Shown here one piece after another: positions 18,404 through 26,901 of a DNA stretch of 64,000 nt; the stretch's first letter is position 1; each line of letters opens with the position of its first letter. The stretch spans positions 30,724-94,723 of the forward strand of contig JAHBTM010000003.1 of assembly GCA_019638635.1 (NCBI GenBank), in the 5' to 3' direction. The stretch is from Ferruginibacter sp. GTDB lineage: Bacteria > Bacteroidota > Bacteroidia > Chitinophagales > Chitinophagaceae. The translations under genes were made by a program, and so were the position numbers. The notes beneath the pieces are model-generated. The model did no database searches. It had not been told where the DNA came from and worked only from the letters and a program-made list of their open reading frames with translations.

Positions 18404-19237
18404 ATGAATACATATCGTTCGTTATTGCATACAGAATGGCTCAAACTAAAGCACTACATGGTCTTTAAATTGATTGCCATCTTTTTTGGAATTGGAGTTA
18501 TTGCTACCAATTACATCGTGTACAGTTTCAATAAAAATGTAGTCGGTAATATGCAGGGTGCCAACATGATTGGCTCTTTTAGTCCGTACAATTTTGATAA
18601 AACATGGCAAACCACATCGTATGCAACAGGCTGGTTGCTGATGTTGCCAGCTATGCTGATCATCATACTTATCACCAATGAGTTTACGTACCGTACCATG
18701 CGCCAGCACATCATCGACGGTTGGAGCCGGATGGATGCGGTGCGCGTGAAACTGGCCATGGTTTTCATTTTTGCAGCTGTTTCAACTTTACTTGTGATAC
18801 TCACAGCACTGGGTTTTGGATTTGCTTCCGGTACTTCTTTTTCACTGGAAGGGTTTGACCATGTGGGATTCTTTTTTCTGAAAGCACTCACATATAATTT
18901 GATTGCCGCTTTCATTGCTGTGTGGATACGGCGTACCGGCTTTGCTATTGGCCTCTTCTTTATTTATATGGGTGCAGAAAACATCATCTCACAGTTGCTG
19001 GATGTATGGAGTATGCAACTTAGAACATCAGACGATATTGATTTGGGAACATTAGGCGATTACCTGCCAATGAGTGCATCCGACGGGTTGCTCACCTTCC
19101 CCGCCAATCCACTGAAAACAATGGCCAGCAGTGTGATGCCCACCTACAACCCCTGGGTGATTGGCGCTTTTGCCATTGCATACATTTTACTATTTCTGTG
19201 GTTGATAAGAAGAAATGTATTGACGAAAGATTTGTAA
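18404..19237 (+). CDS. ABC-2 type transporter permease
   Basis: 277 residues with about six hydrophobic segments (for example MVFKLIAIFFGIGVIATNYIV, GWLLMLPAMLIIILITNEF, FIFAAVSTLLVILTALGFGF and WVIGAFAIAYILLFLWL). The block ITNEFTYRTMRQHIIDGWSR between segments 2 and 3 is the cytoplasmic coupling region typical of ABC-2 permeases. It directly follows its ATPase gene. Ends five bases before the convergent SDR gene. Substrate unknown. Confidence 0.88.
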   Translation: MNTYRSLLHTEWLKLKHYMVFKLIAIFFGIGVIATNYIVYSFNKNVVGNMQGANMIGSFSPYNFDKTWQTTSYATGWLLMLPAMLIIILITNEFTYRTMRQHIIDGWSRMDAVRVKLAMVFIFAAVSTLLVILTALGFGFASGTSFSLEGFDHVGFFFLKALTYNLIAAFIAVWIRRTGFAIGLFFIYMGAENIISQLLDVWSMQLRTSDDIDLGTLGDYLPMSASDGLLTFPANPLKTMASSVMPTYNPWVIGAFAIAYILLFLWLIRRNVLTKDL

Positions 19238-19241
19238 AAAA

Positions 19242-20156
19242 TTAACTATCCTTCTCCGGTAGTAAGTCGTTCAGTGCCGCTTTTATAGAGGGATATAAAA
19301 ATGTAAATCCTGCATTCGAAATTTTCTCTGACGAAACGGTAGTGCTTTTCAAAACTTCCAAACTGCTTTCACCCAAAACCAGTTTCAACAGGGTGGCCGG
19401 TACATGAATGGGAATGTAGGCGTTCTTTCTGATGCGGTGTGAAATTTCAATGGTGAGGTACCGGTTCGTAGCCGGCATGGGCGCAACCGCATTGTACACA
19501 CCGTTTAAATTGTGTTGCACGGCAAATTCAATCATTCGGCATACATCTTCTATGTGAATCCAACTGATAACTTGTTTCCCGTTGCCCAGGATAGCTGACA
19601 ATCCATATTTTAATGGTGCCATGAATTTGGGAAATGCACCTCCGTCTTTTCCAAAAATGATTCCGAAACGTAACGTACATAACTGTACGCGATCAATTCC
19701 CATCATACTTTCTTCCCAGACTTTGCAGGTATCTGATAAAAAATTATCACCGGGAGGATCTTGTTCCGTAAAGGTGTGTCCCTCTTTGTCGGGTCCGTAA
19801 TATCCAATAGCCGATGCACTGATGATGCCCTGAACCGTATGCGGATGATTATTCAATGTGTTGCGTAATAAAGCACCACTTTGAACACGGCTGTTCAGTA
19901 TTTCCTGTTTGTATTTTTTATTCCATCTTTTATCAGCAACGCCGGCACCTGCCAGATGAATGATATAATCTACGCCCTCTAAAGCGGAAAGTTGAATTTC
20001 CTGAAGTTCAGGATTCCAGGCAAAATGCTTTACGCCGGGTACTGTATTGGTTTTGGGATGACGCGTGAGGATATGGACCGTGTGGCCTCTTCGAAGCAAA
20101 TACGCCGTGAGCATACTGCCTACAAAACCTGTTCCGCCCGTAATTAGAAATTGCAT
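19242..20156 (-). CDS. TIGR01777-type NAD(P)-dependent epimerase (YfcH-like SDR)
   Basis: 304 residues. MQFLITGGTGFVGSMLTAYLLRRGH is the SDR nucleotide-binding motif (GxxGxxG). IHLAGAGVADKRWNKKYKQEI and SASAIGYYGP are hallmarks of the TIGR01777/YfcH family of extended SDR proteins, and a C-terminal segment (VPATLLKLVLGESSLEVLKSTTVS) matches the DUF1731 tail. Cytoplasmic; its physiological substrate is unknown, and plant and cyanobacterial relatives act near division or plastid functions. It converges on the ABC permease gene and is divergent from the secreted-protein gene at 20216. Confidence 0.9.
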   Translation of the reverse strand: MQFLITGGTGFVGSMLTAYLLRRGHTVHILTRHPKTNTVPGVKHFAWNPELQEIQLSALEGVDYIIHLAGAGVADKRWNKKYKQEILNSRVQSGALLRNTLNNHPHTVQGIISASAIGYYGPDKEGHTFTEQDPPGDNFLSDTCKVWEESMMGIDRVQLCTLRFGIIFGKDGGAFPKFMAPLKYGLSAILGNGKQVISWIHIEDVCRMIEFAVQHNLNGVYNAVAPMPATNRYLTIEISHRIRKNAYIPIHVPATLLKLVLGESSLEVLKSTTVSSEKISNAGFTFLYPSIKAALNDLLPEKDS

Positions 20157-20215
20157 CGTTGAATTTTAACCTTTACTAGTACCATATTTCTGTAAATTAG
20201 TACAAATGTTGTAGG

Positions 20216-21739
20216 ATGAAATTTCTTTTTTATAGTATTCTGGTTGTTTTGATTCCGATTACCCTGAATGCACAGAAACTGACTTTTGCAGAGTTGCTGC
20301 CAGACGACCGTGCAGAAATGAATTTTGAAATACTCGGTAAGCAGGGCAACCGGTATGTGATATACAAGGAATGGAAGAACCGGCATTATCTTACGTTTTA
20401 CAATGCTGATATGGAGGTAGATCAACACATTCGGTTGAAAGAATTGCCTGATAAAACACGTGGTGTGGATTTTATCAGCTATCCCGACAAAATCCTAATG
20501 ATTTATCAATTCAACGATGGTAAATCTTTCCAATGTGCCGCACTCGAAATTTCCAATAACGGAACGGTATCCGCTGAACCGGTTTCATTGGATGCGGCCC
20601 GGGTTTCCTCCTCCTCCGGTGATCAGATTTTTAGTGTGTTTGCCACAGAAGATAAACAGCGCATACTCGTGTATAAAATGCTTCGTTCCGGAGATTCACT
20701 CACATTAACTACCCGCACCTTTGATGTGGGATTGAATTTACAAGATGTAGGCGTGTTTAAATTCAGCTACAACAAAGACAAAGAATCATTCTCCGATTTG
20801 GCGATGAGTAATGAAGGACACCTCGCTATGGCCAAACAAACATCGCGCACCCGAAAGGAAAGGGCCTCTGCAATGAACCTGATGGTATGCCTTAAAGGAA
20901 TGGATACATTTTATATCTATCCTGCCGCGCTAGACGGAGCGTATCTGGATGATGTGGTCATCAAAACCGACAACCTCAACAAACGGTTTGTGTTCAACAG
21001 CCTTTTTGCCACAGAACCCAGAACCATGATAGCCGGTTTCTACAATGCCGTTGTACCTTTTAATGCAGCCTTGCCTCCTCTAGAAGCGTTGAATCCATTT
21101 CCCGATTCTCTCCGCTCCAGATTCAATACCGGCGGATCAACACAAAAAGCGTTTGAAGATTTGGTGATGAAACAAGTGGTGATTAAAAAAGACGGAGGCT
21201 GGTTGATAACTGCAGAAGAAAATCTAACCATCCGAACAGGGCGCCGTTATGACCGCTATGATTATATGTTCTCCAATCCATATCGATATGATTATTACAA
21301 TTACATGTATAACCCTGCTTTCTCAAGGCCCTTTTACAGAGGCAATCCGGGCTTTTTCGATCCATCGCTTCGCAACGAATTCGAATATCAATCCAACAAT
21401 ATCCTCATGATTTCTTTCGATCCTCAGCTGAAGTCGAACTGGGATGCCGTTATACCCAAACGCCAGAATGAATTCAATACGGATCAGTCGGTTTCATTTG
21501 GTGTGATGAATTCCGGTGGAATGTTTCATTTTTTATATGGATTGAGAGACCGAAACAGTTTATCCATTGGTCATACTGCGGTTACGCCTAACGGTGAGAT
21601 TAACCGTTTTGCACCGGTACAGAACCGACAGAGAAATTATGATTTCATGCCACGATATGCCAAACAGGTGTCGTATGCCGGTGTTATTGTGCCATATCAG
21701 TATAACACAAGGGTGGGATTTGCCTTGCTGGAATTTTAA
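20216..21739 (+). CDS. Secreted protein of unknown function with Tyr-rich segment
   Basis: 507 residues. Signal peptide MKFLFYSILVVLIPITLNAQ. I do not recognise the family. The body is mostly beta-rich and hydrophilic with no Cys cluster or catalytic motif that I can see. Residues about 342-380 form an unusual Tyr/Asn/Arg/Pro-rich stretch (RRYDRYDYMFSNPYRYDYY and following), which divides a propeller-like N-terminal part from a C-terminal part. It lacks a T9SS C-terminal domain. Probably periplasmic or surface-associated. Stands alone between a divergent SDR gene and the DUF6427-like gene. Confidence 0.7.
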   Translation: MKFLFYSILVVLIPITLNAQKLTFAELLPDDRAEMNFEILGKQGNRYVIYKEWKNRHYLTFYNADMEVDQHIRLKELPDKTRGVDFISYPDKILMIYQFNDGKSFQCAALEISNNGTVSAEPVSLDAARVSSSSGDQIFSVFATEDKQRILVYKMLRSGDSLTLTTRTFDVGLNLQDVGVFKFSYNKDKESFSDLAMSNEGHLAMAKQTSRTRKERASAMNLMVCLKGMDTFYIYPAALDGAYLDDVVIKTDNLNKRFVFNSLFATEPRTMIAGFYNAVVPFNAALPPLEALNPFPDSLRSRFNTGGSTQKAFEDLVMKQVVIKKDGGWLITAEENLTIRTGRRYDRYDYMFSNPYRYDYYNYMYNPAFSRPFYRGNPGFFDPSLRNEFEYQSNNILMISFDPQLKSNWDAVIPKRQNEFNTDQSVSFGVMNSGGMFHFLYGLRDRNSLSIGHTAVTPNGEINRFAPVQNRQRNYDFMPRYAKQVSYAGVIVPYQYNTRVGFALLEF

Positions 21740-21811
21740 TGCGCCGGGTTCTTCGTTTTGTTCAATAAATTAGCCACTTTTGCAGTATTCATCATCTAAC
21801 TGATACACTGC

Positions 21812-22798
21812 GTGATAGGAGTATTCAAAGCCAACAACCCGCTGAACAACTTGTTCCTGTTGTTCTATGGCCTGCTCCTGAAAATTCCCGAGTTATTCAT
21901 CCACCCAACCATTCCAATCCCTCAGGAAATGGATGGCCAGGTTTACCGGAAGATACTACAGTGGCTGCAACCGGTAGGGGAAGGCTTTCCGTGGATATAC
22001 TCTGTGCTTGCGTTTATTTTAGTGTACAGTCAGGCAGTTACACTGAACAGTCTTGTGAAGCATTACAAGCTGATGCACATGCCCAATTACCTTGTGGGAA
22101 TGACGTACCTGCTGATTACATCACTTTTCCCGGAGTGGCAAACCTTTTCATCGCCCCTGCTGGTAAACACATGCATGATTGTGGTATTATATCAGTTGAG
22201 TGGATTGTTCACCCATCCTAAACCCAAATCCACCTTATTTAATATTGGATTACTGATTGGCTTGGCCTCATTTTTTTATTTTCCTTCCATGGCGTTTGTG
22301 TTGTTGCTGATTGCAGGCCTCATCTTCACTAGGCCGTTTCGCATCAATGAATGGCTGATCGGGTTGTTGGGTATCCTCGCACCCTATTATTTCCTGGCCG
22401 CCTGGTTGTTTATAACCGATCGCTGGGCGATGTATGAATTACCGGCATTTCAGGTAGTCACCCCTTTCTTCAAAGACTCGAAAATGTCGTACATCGCAAT
22501 CGGGATACTGTCGGTGTTACTATTAGTGGGTTTCTTTTTTATTCGGATGAATCTCCGCCGCCAATTGGTACAAACCAGAAAAATTTGGAGTTTAATCCTG
22601 TTGTATTTCATCGTAGCCTTTATAGTACCTTTTATTAATGTGAACGACCGGTTCGATTACTGGATTCTGATGGTAGTACCGGCGGCCTGTATTGGTGCAG
22701 CGGCTTTCTTGTATCCTGACCGTAAGTGGTTCGGGCTCTTATTTCACTGGGGTTTGGTGGCAATCTCCGTAATGATGGGCTTCTTTTTAAAAGGATAA
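21812..22798 (+). CDS. Polytopic membrane protein (DUF6427-like)
   Basis: 328 residues with about nine hydrophobic segments. The start MIGVFKANNPLNNLFLLFYG resembles the N-terminus of Bacteroidota DUF6427 membrane proteins, which begin with a similar IxxxFKxxxPxNxxLL pattern. GTG start at 21812; no ATG fits. No enzyme motif is visible. It is followed 29 bp later by purQ, which appears to have its own -7 element. Function unknown. Confidence 0.7.
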   Translation: MIGVFKANNPLNNLFLLFYGLLLKIPELFIHPTIPIPQEMDGQVYRKILQWLQPVGEGFPWIYSVLAFILVYSQAVTLNSLVKHYKLMHMPNYLVGMTYLLITSLFPEWQTFSSPLLVNTCMIVVLYQLSGLFTHPKPKSTLFNIGLLIGLASFFYFPSMAFVLLLIAGLIFTRPFRINEWLIGLLGILAPYYFLAAWLFITDRWAMYELPAFQVVTPFFKDSKMSYIAIGILSVLLLVGFFFIRMNLRRQLVQTRKIWSLILLYFIVAFIVPFINVNDRFDYWILMVVPAACIGAAAFLYPDRKWFGLLFHWGLVAISVMMGFFLKG

Positions 22799-22801
22799 AT
22801 G

Positions 22802-22809
22802 TACATTTG
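22802..22809 (+). promoter_or_regulatory. -7 promoter element for purQ
   Basis: TACATTTG at 22802-22809, 18 bp before the ATG at 22828, matches TAnnTTTG. No good -33 element is visible at the expected distance. Confidence 0.45.
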
Positions 22810-22827
22810 CCCTACAATTAACTTTCC

Positions 22828-23499
22828 ATGAAATTTGGTGTGGTGGTATTCCCCGGTTCAAACTGCGACCGGGACATGATTGAAGCACTTCAACAATGCC
22901 TGAACCGCGAAGTGATAACCCTCTGGCATAAAGACAGCGACCTCAGTATGTTTTCATACAGCGACGCCATTGTGTTACCGGGCGGATTTAGCTATGGCGA
23001 TTACCTGCGTTGCGGTGCCATCGCACGGTTTAGTCCGATGATGCAAAGCGTCATACAGTTTGCTGAAAAAGGAGGAAAGGTGCTCGGTGTATGTAATGGT
23101 TTTCAGATTCTGTGCGAAAGCGGTCTGCTCCCCGGAGCTTTACTGCGTAACAGCCAACAGCAGTTTGTGTGCAAAAATGTTTGGATTAAGGGTGGGGCAG
23201 AGGAAATACCGCTGAAAATTCCGATTGCACATGGAGAAGGACGATACTATGCAGGGGCTGCCGAGCTTGAATCTTTGAATGCAAACAAACAAATCATCTA
23301 CAGGTACTGTACGGAAAGCGGAGAGGTGAACGACGAGGCAAACCCCAATGGCACAGCACAAAACATAGCCGGTATATGTAATACTAACCGCAATGTATTT
23401 GGTATGATGCCACACCCGGAAAGAGCCTGTAACCCACTATTGGGTAATACAGATGGTGTTAAAGTGTTTCAGACATTGATGGGGATACATAATAATTAA
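22828..23499 (+). CDS. purQ: Phosphoribosylformylglycinamidine synthase glutaminase subunit
   Basis: 223 residues. Class I glutamine amidotransferase supplying ammonia to PurL in step four of purine synthesis. The N-terminus GVVVFPGSNCDRD and the nucleophile elbow GVCNGFQILCESGLLPGAL (catalytic Cys) are diagnostic of PurQ; PHPERACNP near the C-terminus contains the His and Glu of the triad. Stand-alone PurQ implies a separate small PurL elsewhere in the genome. purL/purS are not adjacent. Confidence 0.96.
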   Translation: MKFGVVVFPGSNCDRDMIEALQQCLNREVITLWHKDSDLSMFSYSDAIVLPGGFSYGDYLRCGAIARFSPMMQSVIQFAEKGGKVLGVCNGFQILCESGLLPGALLRNSQQQFVCKNVWIKGGAEEIPLKIPIAHGEGRYYAGAAELESLNANKQIIYRYCTESGEVNDEANPNGTAQNIAGICNTNRNVFGMMPHPERACNPLLGNTDGVKVFQTLMGIHNN

Positions 23500-23532
23500 C
23501 AACATTTAACAGCCGTGGCCTATGGGCTTCGC

Positions 23533-23540
23533 TAATTTTG
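23533..23540 (+). promoter_or_regulatory. -7 promoter element for the DsbD-alpha-like gene
   Basis: TAATTTTG at 23533-23540, 15 bp before the ATG at 23556, fits TAnnTTTG. The -33 element is not convincing. Confidence 0.4.
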
Positions 23541-23555
23541 CTTTAATTTTTAGGT

Positions 23556-24008
23556 ATGAAAAATGTTTTACTCTTTGCTTTCATGTTGATGGCAGTATCA
23601 TCAAACGCACAACTTTCCAATCCTGTTAAATGGAGTTACTCCATTGTAAAAGTGGCCGATAAAACGTTCGACGTAAAAGTGACTGCTATCCTCGATAAAG
23701 GCTGGCATTTATATGCTCAGGAAGCTGGCGAAGGTCCGGAGCCTACTACATTTTCTTTTGCATCCAACCCCATGTTTAAACTGGAAGGTAAGGTGAAAGA
23801 AGTTGGTAAGCTGCGCAAAGAGTACGATCCGAATTTTGATTCAGAACTTAAATTCTACAGCAATGAAGTAACATTTATCCAACGAATTAAAATGCGTTCG
23901 AACGTGGCCACCGTGGTGAATGGGAATGTGAACTACATGGTTTGTAACGATAGAAAATGCCTTCCCCCCAAAGACGTTCCTTTTACTGTGAAGGTGCCCG
24001 CTAAATAG
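23556..24008 (+). CDS. Stand-alone DsbD N-terminal (alpha) domain protein
   Basis: 150 residues. Signal peptide MKNVLLFAFMLMAVSSNAQ, then a single immunoglobulin-like domain matching the periplasmic alpha domain of the thiol:disulfide interchange protein DsbD (GWHLYAQEAGEGPEPTTFSF; YMVCNDRKCLPP). The two Cys of CNDRKC are spaced like the catalytic pair of DsbD-alpha (Cys-x4/5-Cys before L-P-P). In DsbD this domain takes electrons from the membrane domain and reduces periplasmic partners. The next gene encodes full-length DsbD whose own alpha domain lacks both Cys, so this protein is likely the working alpha partner. A terminator lies between the two genes. Confidence 0.88.
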   Translation: MKNVLLFAFMLMAVSSNAQLSNPVKWSYSIVKVADKTFDVKVTAILDKGWHLYAQEAGEGPEPTTFSFASNPMFKLEGKVKEVGKLRKEYDPNFDSELKFYSNEVTFIQRIKMRSNVATVVNGNVNYMVCNDRKCLPPKDVPFTVKVPAK

Positions 24009-24026
24009 TATTTACCTTTATCATGT

Positions 24027-24053
24027 ATCCCGTATTGCAGCGGGATTTTTTTT
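24027..24053 (+). terminator. Intrinsic terminator between DsbD-alpha and dsbD
   Basis: ATCCCG (24027-24032), 8-nt loop, CGGGAT (24041-24046) and a run of eight T. It lies in the 56-bp gap, so part of the transcription from the first gene should stop here. Confidence 0.75.
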
Positions 24054-24064
24054 AACTCCGGTGC

Positions 24065-26017
24065 ATGAACATACGCTTATTTTTCAGTCTGCTATTCCTT
24101 GCTTTTTTACAACCGGCCCTAGCGCAGGATCCCATGTTAACATGGAGTGCTTCAGCAGAGGCGCTCAACGAAAAGCAATGGAAAATCACCCTCGGTACTA
24201 CCATTCCGGAAGGTTGGCATATGTATTTGGCCGATGATGAAGAGGGGTTGCAGGGTGTGAAACTAACTCCCCCCGATGCGTCCGTTTCCCTTCAACCACT
24301 GGAATGGATTACACAACCTATAGAAAAAAAAGATGCCATTTTTGAAAAGGACATGAAGCTGTTCACCGGTGAAATCCGGGCATCTGTTATCATGCACATC
24401 AATGGGGAAGTGCCGCCAACACTTCAAATGTTACTGCAATATGAAATAGCCGACAAGGAATATTTTCTTCCGAAGGAGCAAAAAATACAACTCGTATTAA
24501 AAGAAGGAGCGGCTGACACCGAACAAAAAGCACAAAGGTTACTCATTCCTTCTATTCAGCTGGATGCGCCCCGGCAACATTGTGATGCAGCCTCTGCTGC
24601 ATCGGCACCGGACAGCAACAGCGGGCTCGGGCATATATTTTTATTGGGCTTCATTGGTGGATTGGTTGCTTTGCTCACTCCGTGTGTATTTCCAATGATT
24701 CCTTTAACGGTTTCATTTTTTACCAAACAATCTCAAAACAGAAGAAAAGGTGTTTTTAACGCGGGCATGTATGGTTTTTTCATCCTGCTCATTTATATAT
24801 TGTTGAGTTTGCCGTTTCATTTTCTCGATAGCCTCAATCCGGAAATACTTAACAGCATATCAACCAATGTGTACCTGAATGTGTTTTTCTTTCTGGTGTT
24901 TGTATTCTTTGCGCTTTCATTTTTTGGCTTGTTTGAAATTACATTGCCCTCTTCTATTTCCAACAAGGCAGACAGTAAATCCGGAGCGGGTAATCTTGCC
25001 GGAATCTTTTTCATGGCACTCACACTGGCGCTGGTTTCCTTCAGTTGTACCGGCCCTATTTTAGGTTCTTTACTGGCAGGTTCTCTCAGCACCAATGGTG
25101 GCGCTATGCAGTTAACCTCAGGTATGGCAGGTTTCGGACTTGCCCTTGCTTTACCGTTTGCGGTTTTTGCGCTGTTTCCCAACTGGTTGAATTCGCTTCC
25201 AAAATCAGGTGGATGGCTCACTACAGTGAAGATAGTACTCGGCTTCCTGGAACTCGGCCTGGCCTTTAAGTTCTTATCCAATGCCGATTTGGTGATGCAC
25301 TGGGGCTTACTCAAGCGCGAAATCTTTATTGGCATCTGGGTGGTGATAGGGATATGTTTATCCCTGTATCTTTTCGGCATACTGAAATTCAAACACGAAT
25401 ACCTGAAAAAACCTCTATCCAGATTGCGTGTATCCTTTGGCGTTATCACCGCATTATTCACCTTGTATCTCATACCCGGACTCACCAACACCCCATATGC
25501 GAATCTTTCGCTCATCAGCGGATTTCCTCCACCATTGTATTACAGTATCTATCAAAAAGACAATAACTGCATCTACGGGTTAGATTGTACAGATGATTAT
25601 GAAGAAGGGATCCGCAAGGCAAAAGCAACGGGTAAAGCAGTACTGCTTGATTTTACGGGTTATGCCTGTGTGAATTGCAGGCGGATGGAAGAAAACGTAT
25701 GGACACGCCCCGAAGTGCTTTCGCTCATGAAAGAGAAATTTGTGGTGGTTTCTTTATATGTGGATGATAAAAAGAAATTACCTCTGGCCGAACAGTTTAC
25801 CTACACTACACGCGAAGGAATGGAGCGTGAAATAAAAACCGTTGGAGATAAATGGGCTGTGTTTGAAACTGAAAATTTCAGGAACAATGCCCAGCCACTC
25901 TATGCTATCCTCAACAGCGATGAAGAGTTGATGAATGAACCCGTGGGTTATACCCCCGATGTTGCCGCATACCTGAACTGGCTTCGCTGCGGGCTGGAAG
26001 CTGCCGAAAAAAAATAA
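24065..26017 (+). CDS. dsbD: Thiol:disulfide interchange protein DsbD, fused alpha domain without cysteines
   Basis: 650 residues carrying electrons from cytoplasmic thioredoxin across the inner membrane. Signal peptide MNIRLFFSLLFLAFLQPALAQ; alpha domain about residues 22-150; eight-span beta domain about 195-480 with the two intramembrane Cys in LTPCVFPMIPL and SFSCTGPILG; C-terminal thioredoxin-like gamma domain with CVNC (DFTGYACVNCRRMEE) near 540. In the alpha domain the position of the catalytic pair reads YEIADKEYFLPK, against YMVCNDRKCLPP in the preceding gene: both Cys are replaced (by Ala and Phe) with no gap. Electron output must therefore use another acceptor, most simply the neighbouring stand-alone alpha domain. 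Confidence 0.93.
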   Translation: MNIRLFFSLLFLAFLQPALAQDPMLTWSASAEALNEKQWKITLGTTIPEGWHMYLADDEEGLQGVKLTPPDASVSLQPLEWITQPIEKKDAIFEKDMKLFTGEIRASVIMHINGEVPPTLQMLLQYEIADKEYFLPKEQKIQLVLKEGAADTEQKAQRLLIPSIQLDAPRQHCDAASAASAPDSNSGLGHIFLLGFIGGLVALLTPCVFPMIPLTVSFFTKQSQNRRKGVFNAGMYGFFILLIYILLSLPFHFLDSLNPEILNSISTNVYLNVFFFLVFVFFALSFFGLFEITLPSSISNKADSKSGAGNLAGIFFMALTLALVSFSCTGPILGSLLAGSLSTNGGAMQLTSGMAGFGLALALPFAVFALFPNWLNSLPKSGGWLTTVKIVLGFLELGLAFKFLSNADLVMHWGLLKREIFIGIWVVIGICLSLYLFGILKFKHEYLKKPLSRLRVSFGVITALFTLYLIPGLTNTPYANLSLISGFPPPLYYSIYQKDNNCIYGLDCTDDYEEGIRKAKATGKAVLLDFTGYACVNCRRMEENVWTRPEVLSLMKEKFVVVSLYVDDKKKLPLAEQFTYTTREGMEREIKTVGDKWAVFETENFRNNAQPLYAILNSDEELMNEPVGYTPDVAAYLNWLRCGLEAAEKK

Positions 26018-26042
26018 CCCTTCCTCAATCTGAAGAAGGGTT
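26007..26042 (-). terminator. Terminator between convergent dsbD and ECF sigma gene
   Basis: AACCCTTC (26016-26023) pairs with GAAGGGTT (26035-26042). On the minus strand the stem is followed by a run of T (complement of the A-run at 26007-26014), so it mainly serves the sigma-factor gene. It overlaps the dsbD stop codon. Confidence 0.75.
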
Positions 26043-26067
26043 GTTCACTTTGGGGGTTGAAATATGT

Positions 26068-26649
26068 TTATAAAGCGATTTGCTTTTCTGTCATCATTTT
26101 TCTCAGGTTAATCAATCCATAACGCATACGTCCGAGCGCAGTATTGATACTGCAATTGGTGAGTGCTGCAATTTCTTTAAAGCTCAGGTCTGCATAATGA
26201 CGCATGATAATAACCTCACGCTGATCTTCCGGTAATAGGTCAATCATTTTACGTACGCGGTCGTGGCTTTGGCTGGCCATCATTTTATCTTCAGCACTGG
26301 CTTCTGAAAAATTCAGCACTTCAAAGATATCACGGTCGTCGCCGGTTTTAATAGAGGGGCTGCGTTTTACTTTACGGAAATGATCAACACACAGGTTGTG
26401 GGCAATACGCATCGCCCAGGGCAGAAACTTACCTTCATCGGTATACTTGCCACTTTTCAATGTGTCGATGATGCGGATGAACGCATCCTGAAAAATATCC
26501 TCGGCCAGGTATTTGTCTTTTACCAACAAATAAATGGAAGTGAAGATTTTGTCTTTGTACCTTTCAATGAGTACAGAAAGTGAGTTGGATTCTCCGTCGA
26601 TAAACTGACGAACGAGTTGCTGGTCGCTGAGGTTTGCTAGGCTTTTCAT
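26068..26649 (-). CDS. ECF-type RNA polymerase sigma factor
   Basis: 193 residues. Region 2 is LIERYKDKIFTSIYLLVKDK with AEDIFQDAFIRIIDTL and FLPWAMRIAHNLCVDHFRK; region 4 is LLPEDQREVIIMRHYADLSFKEIA followed by the helix-turn-helix NCSINTALGRMRYGLINLRK. No anti-sigma gene or membrane protein is adjacent, unlike most ECF factors of this phylum, suggesting either a constitutive factor or control from elsewhere. ATG start. A 252-bp gap containing an 8-bp inverted repeat separates it from the divergent UvrA paralogue. Confidence 0.92.
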   Translation of the reverse strand: MKSLANLSDQQLVRQFIDGESNSLSVLIERYKDKIFTSIYLLVKDKYLAEDIFQDAFIRIIDTLKSGKYTDEGKFLPWAMRIAHNLCVDHFRKVKRSPSIKTGDDRDIFEVLNFSEASAEDKMMASQSHDRVRKMIDLLPEDQREVIIMRHYADLSFKEIAALTNCSINTALGRMRYGLINLRKMMTEKQIAL

Positions 26650-26886
26650 AACTTCTACAAGTTTTGGTTTTAGGACTTTGTTAGTTTAAACCAATAAGAA
26701 GGAAAGAATCGTAGAAGTCTGTTAGGCAGGCTACACGGCTTTTCATTTTTATTGGATATTGGACTGTGAAAGTATATACAAAATTTTTCGTTCCAAATTT
26801 TTATAACCTTTTTTTAAAATGTTTTTTCCCTAAGTAGATTTACGATAGGGGTTTCGTAAAACGCACATTTAGTGGAGAATAGTTGA

Positions 26887-26894
26887 TATTTTTG
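26887..26894 (+). promoter_or_regulatory. -7 element directly before the UvrA paralogue
   Basis: TATTTTTG at 26887-26894 fits TAnnTTTG and ends only 7 bp before the ATG at 26902. Initiation a few bases downstream would give a leaderless or nearly leaderless mRNA. Confidence 0.5.
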
Positions 26895-26901
26895 CAATCA
26901 C

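Noticed and set aside
24817-25515. 232-codon frame opposite dsbD
   Set aside because: Antisense shadow of the membrane domain; Lys/Ser/Pro-rich product with no motif.
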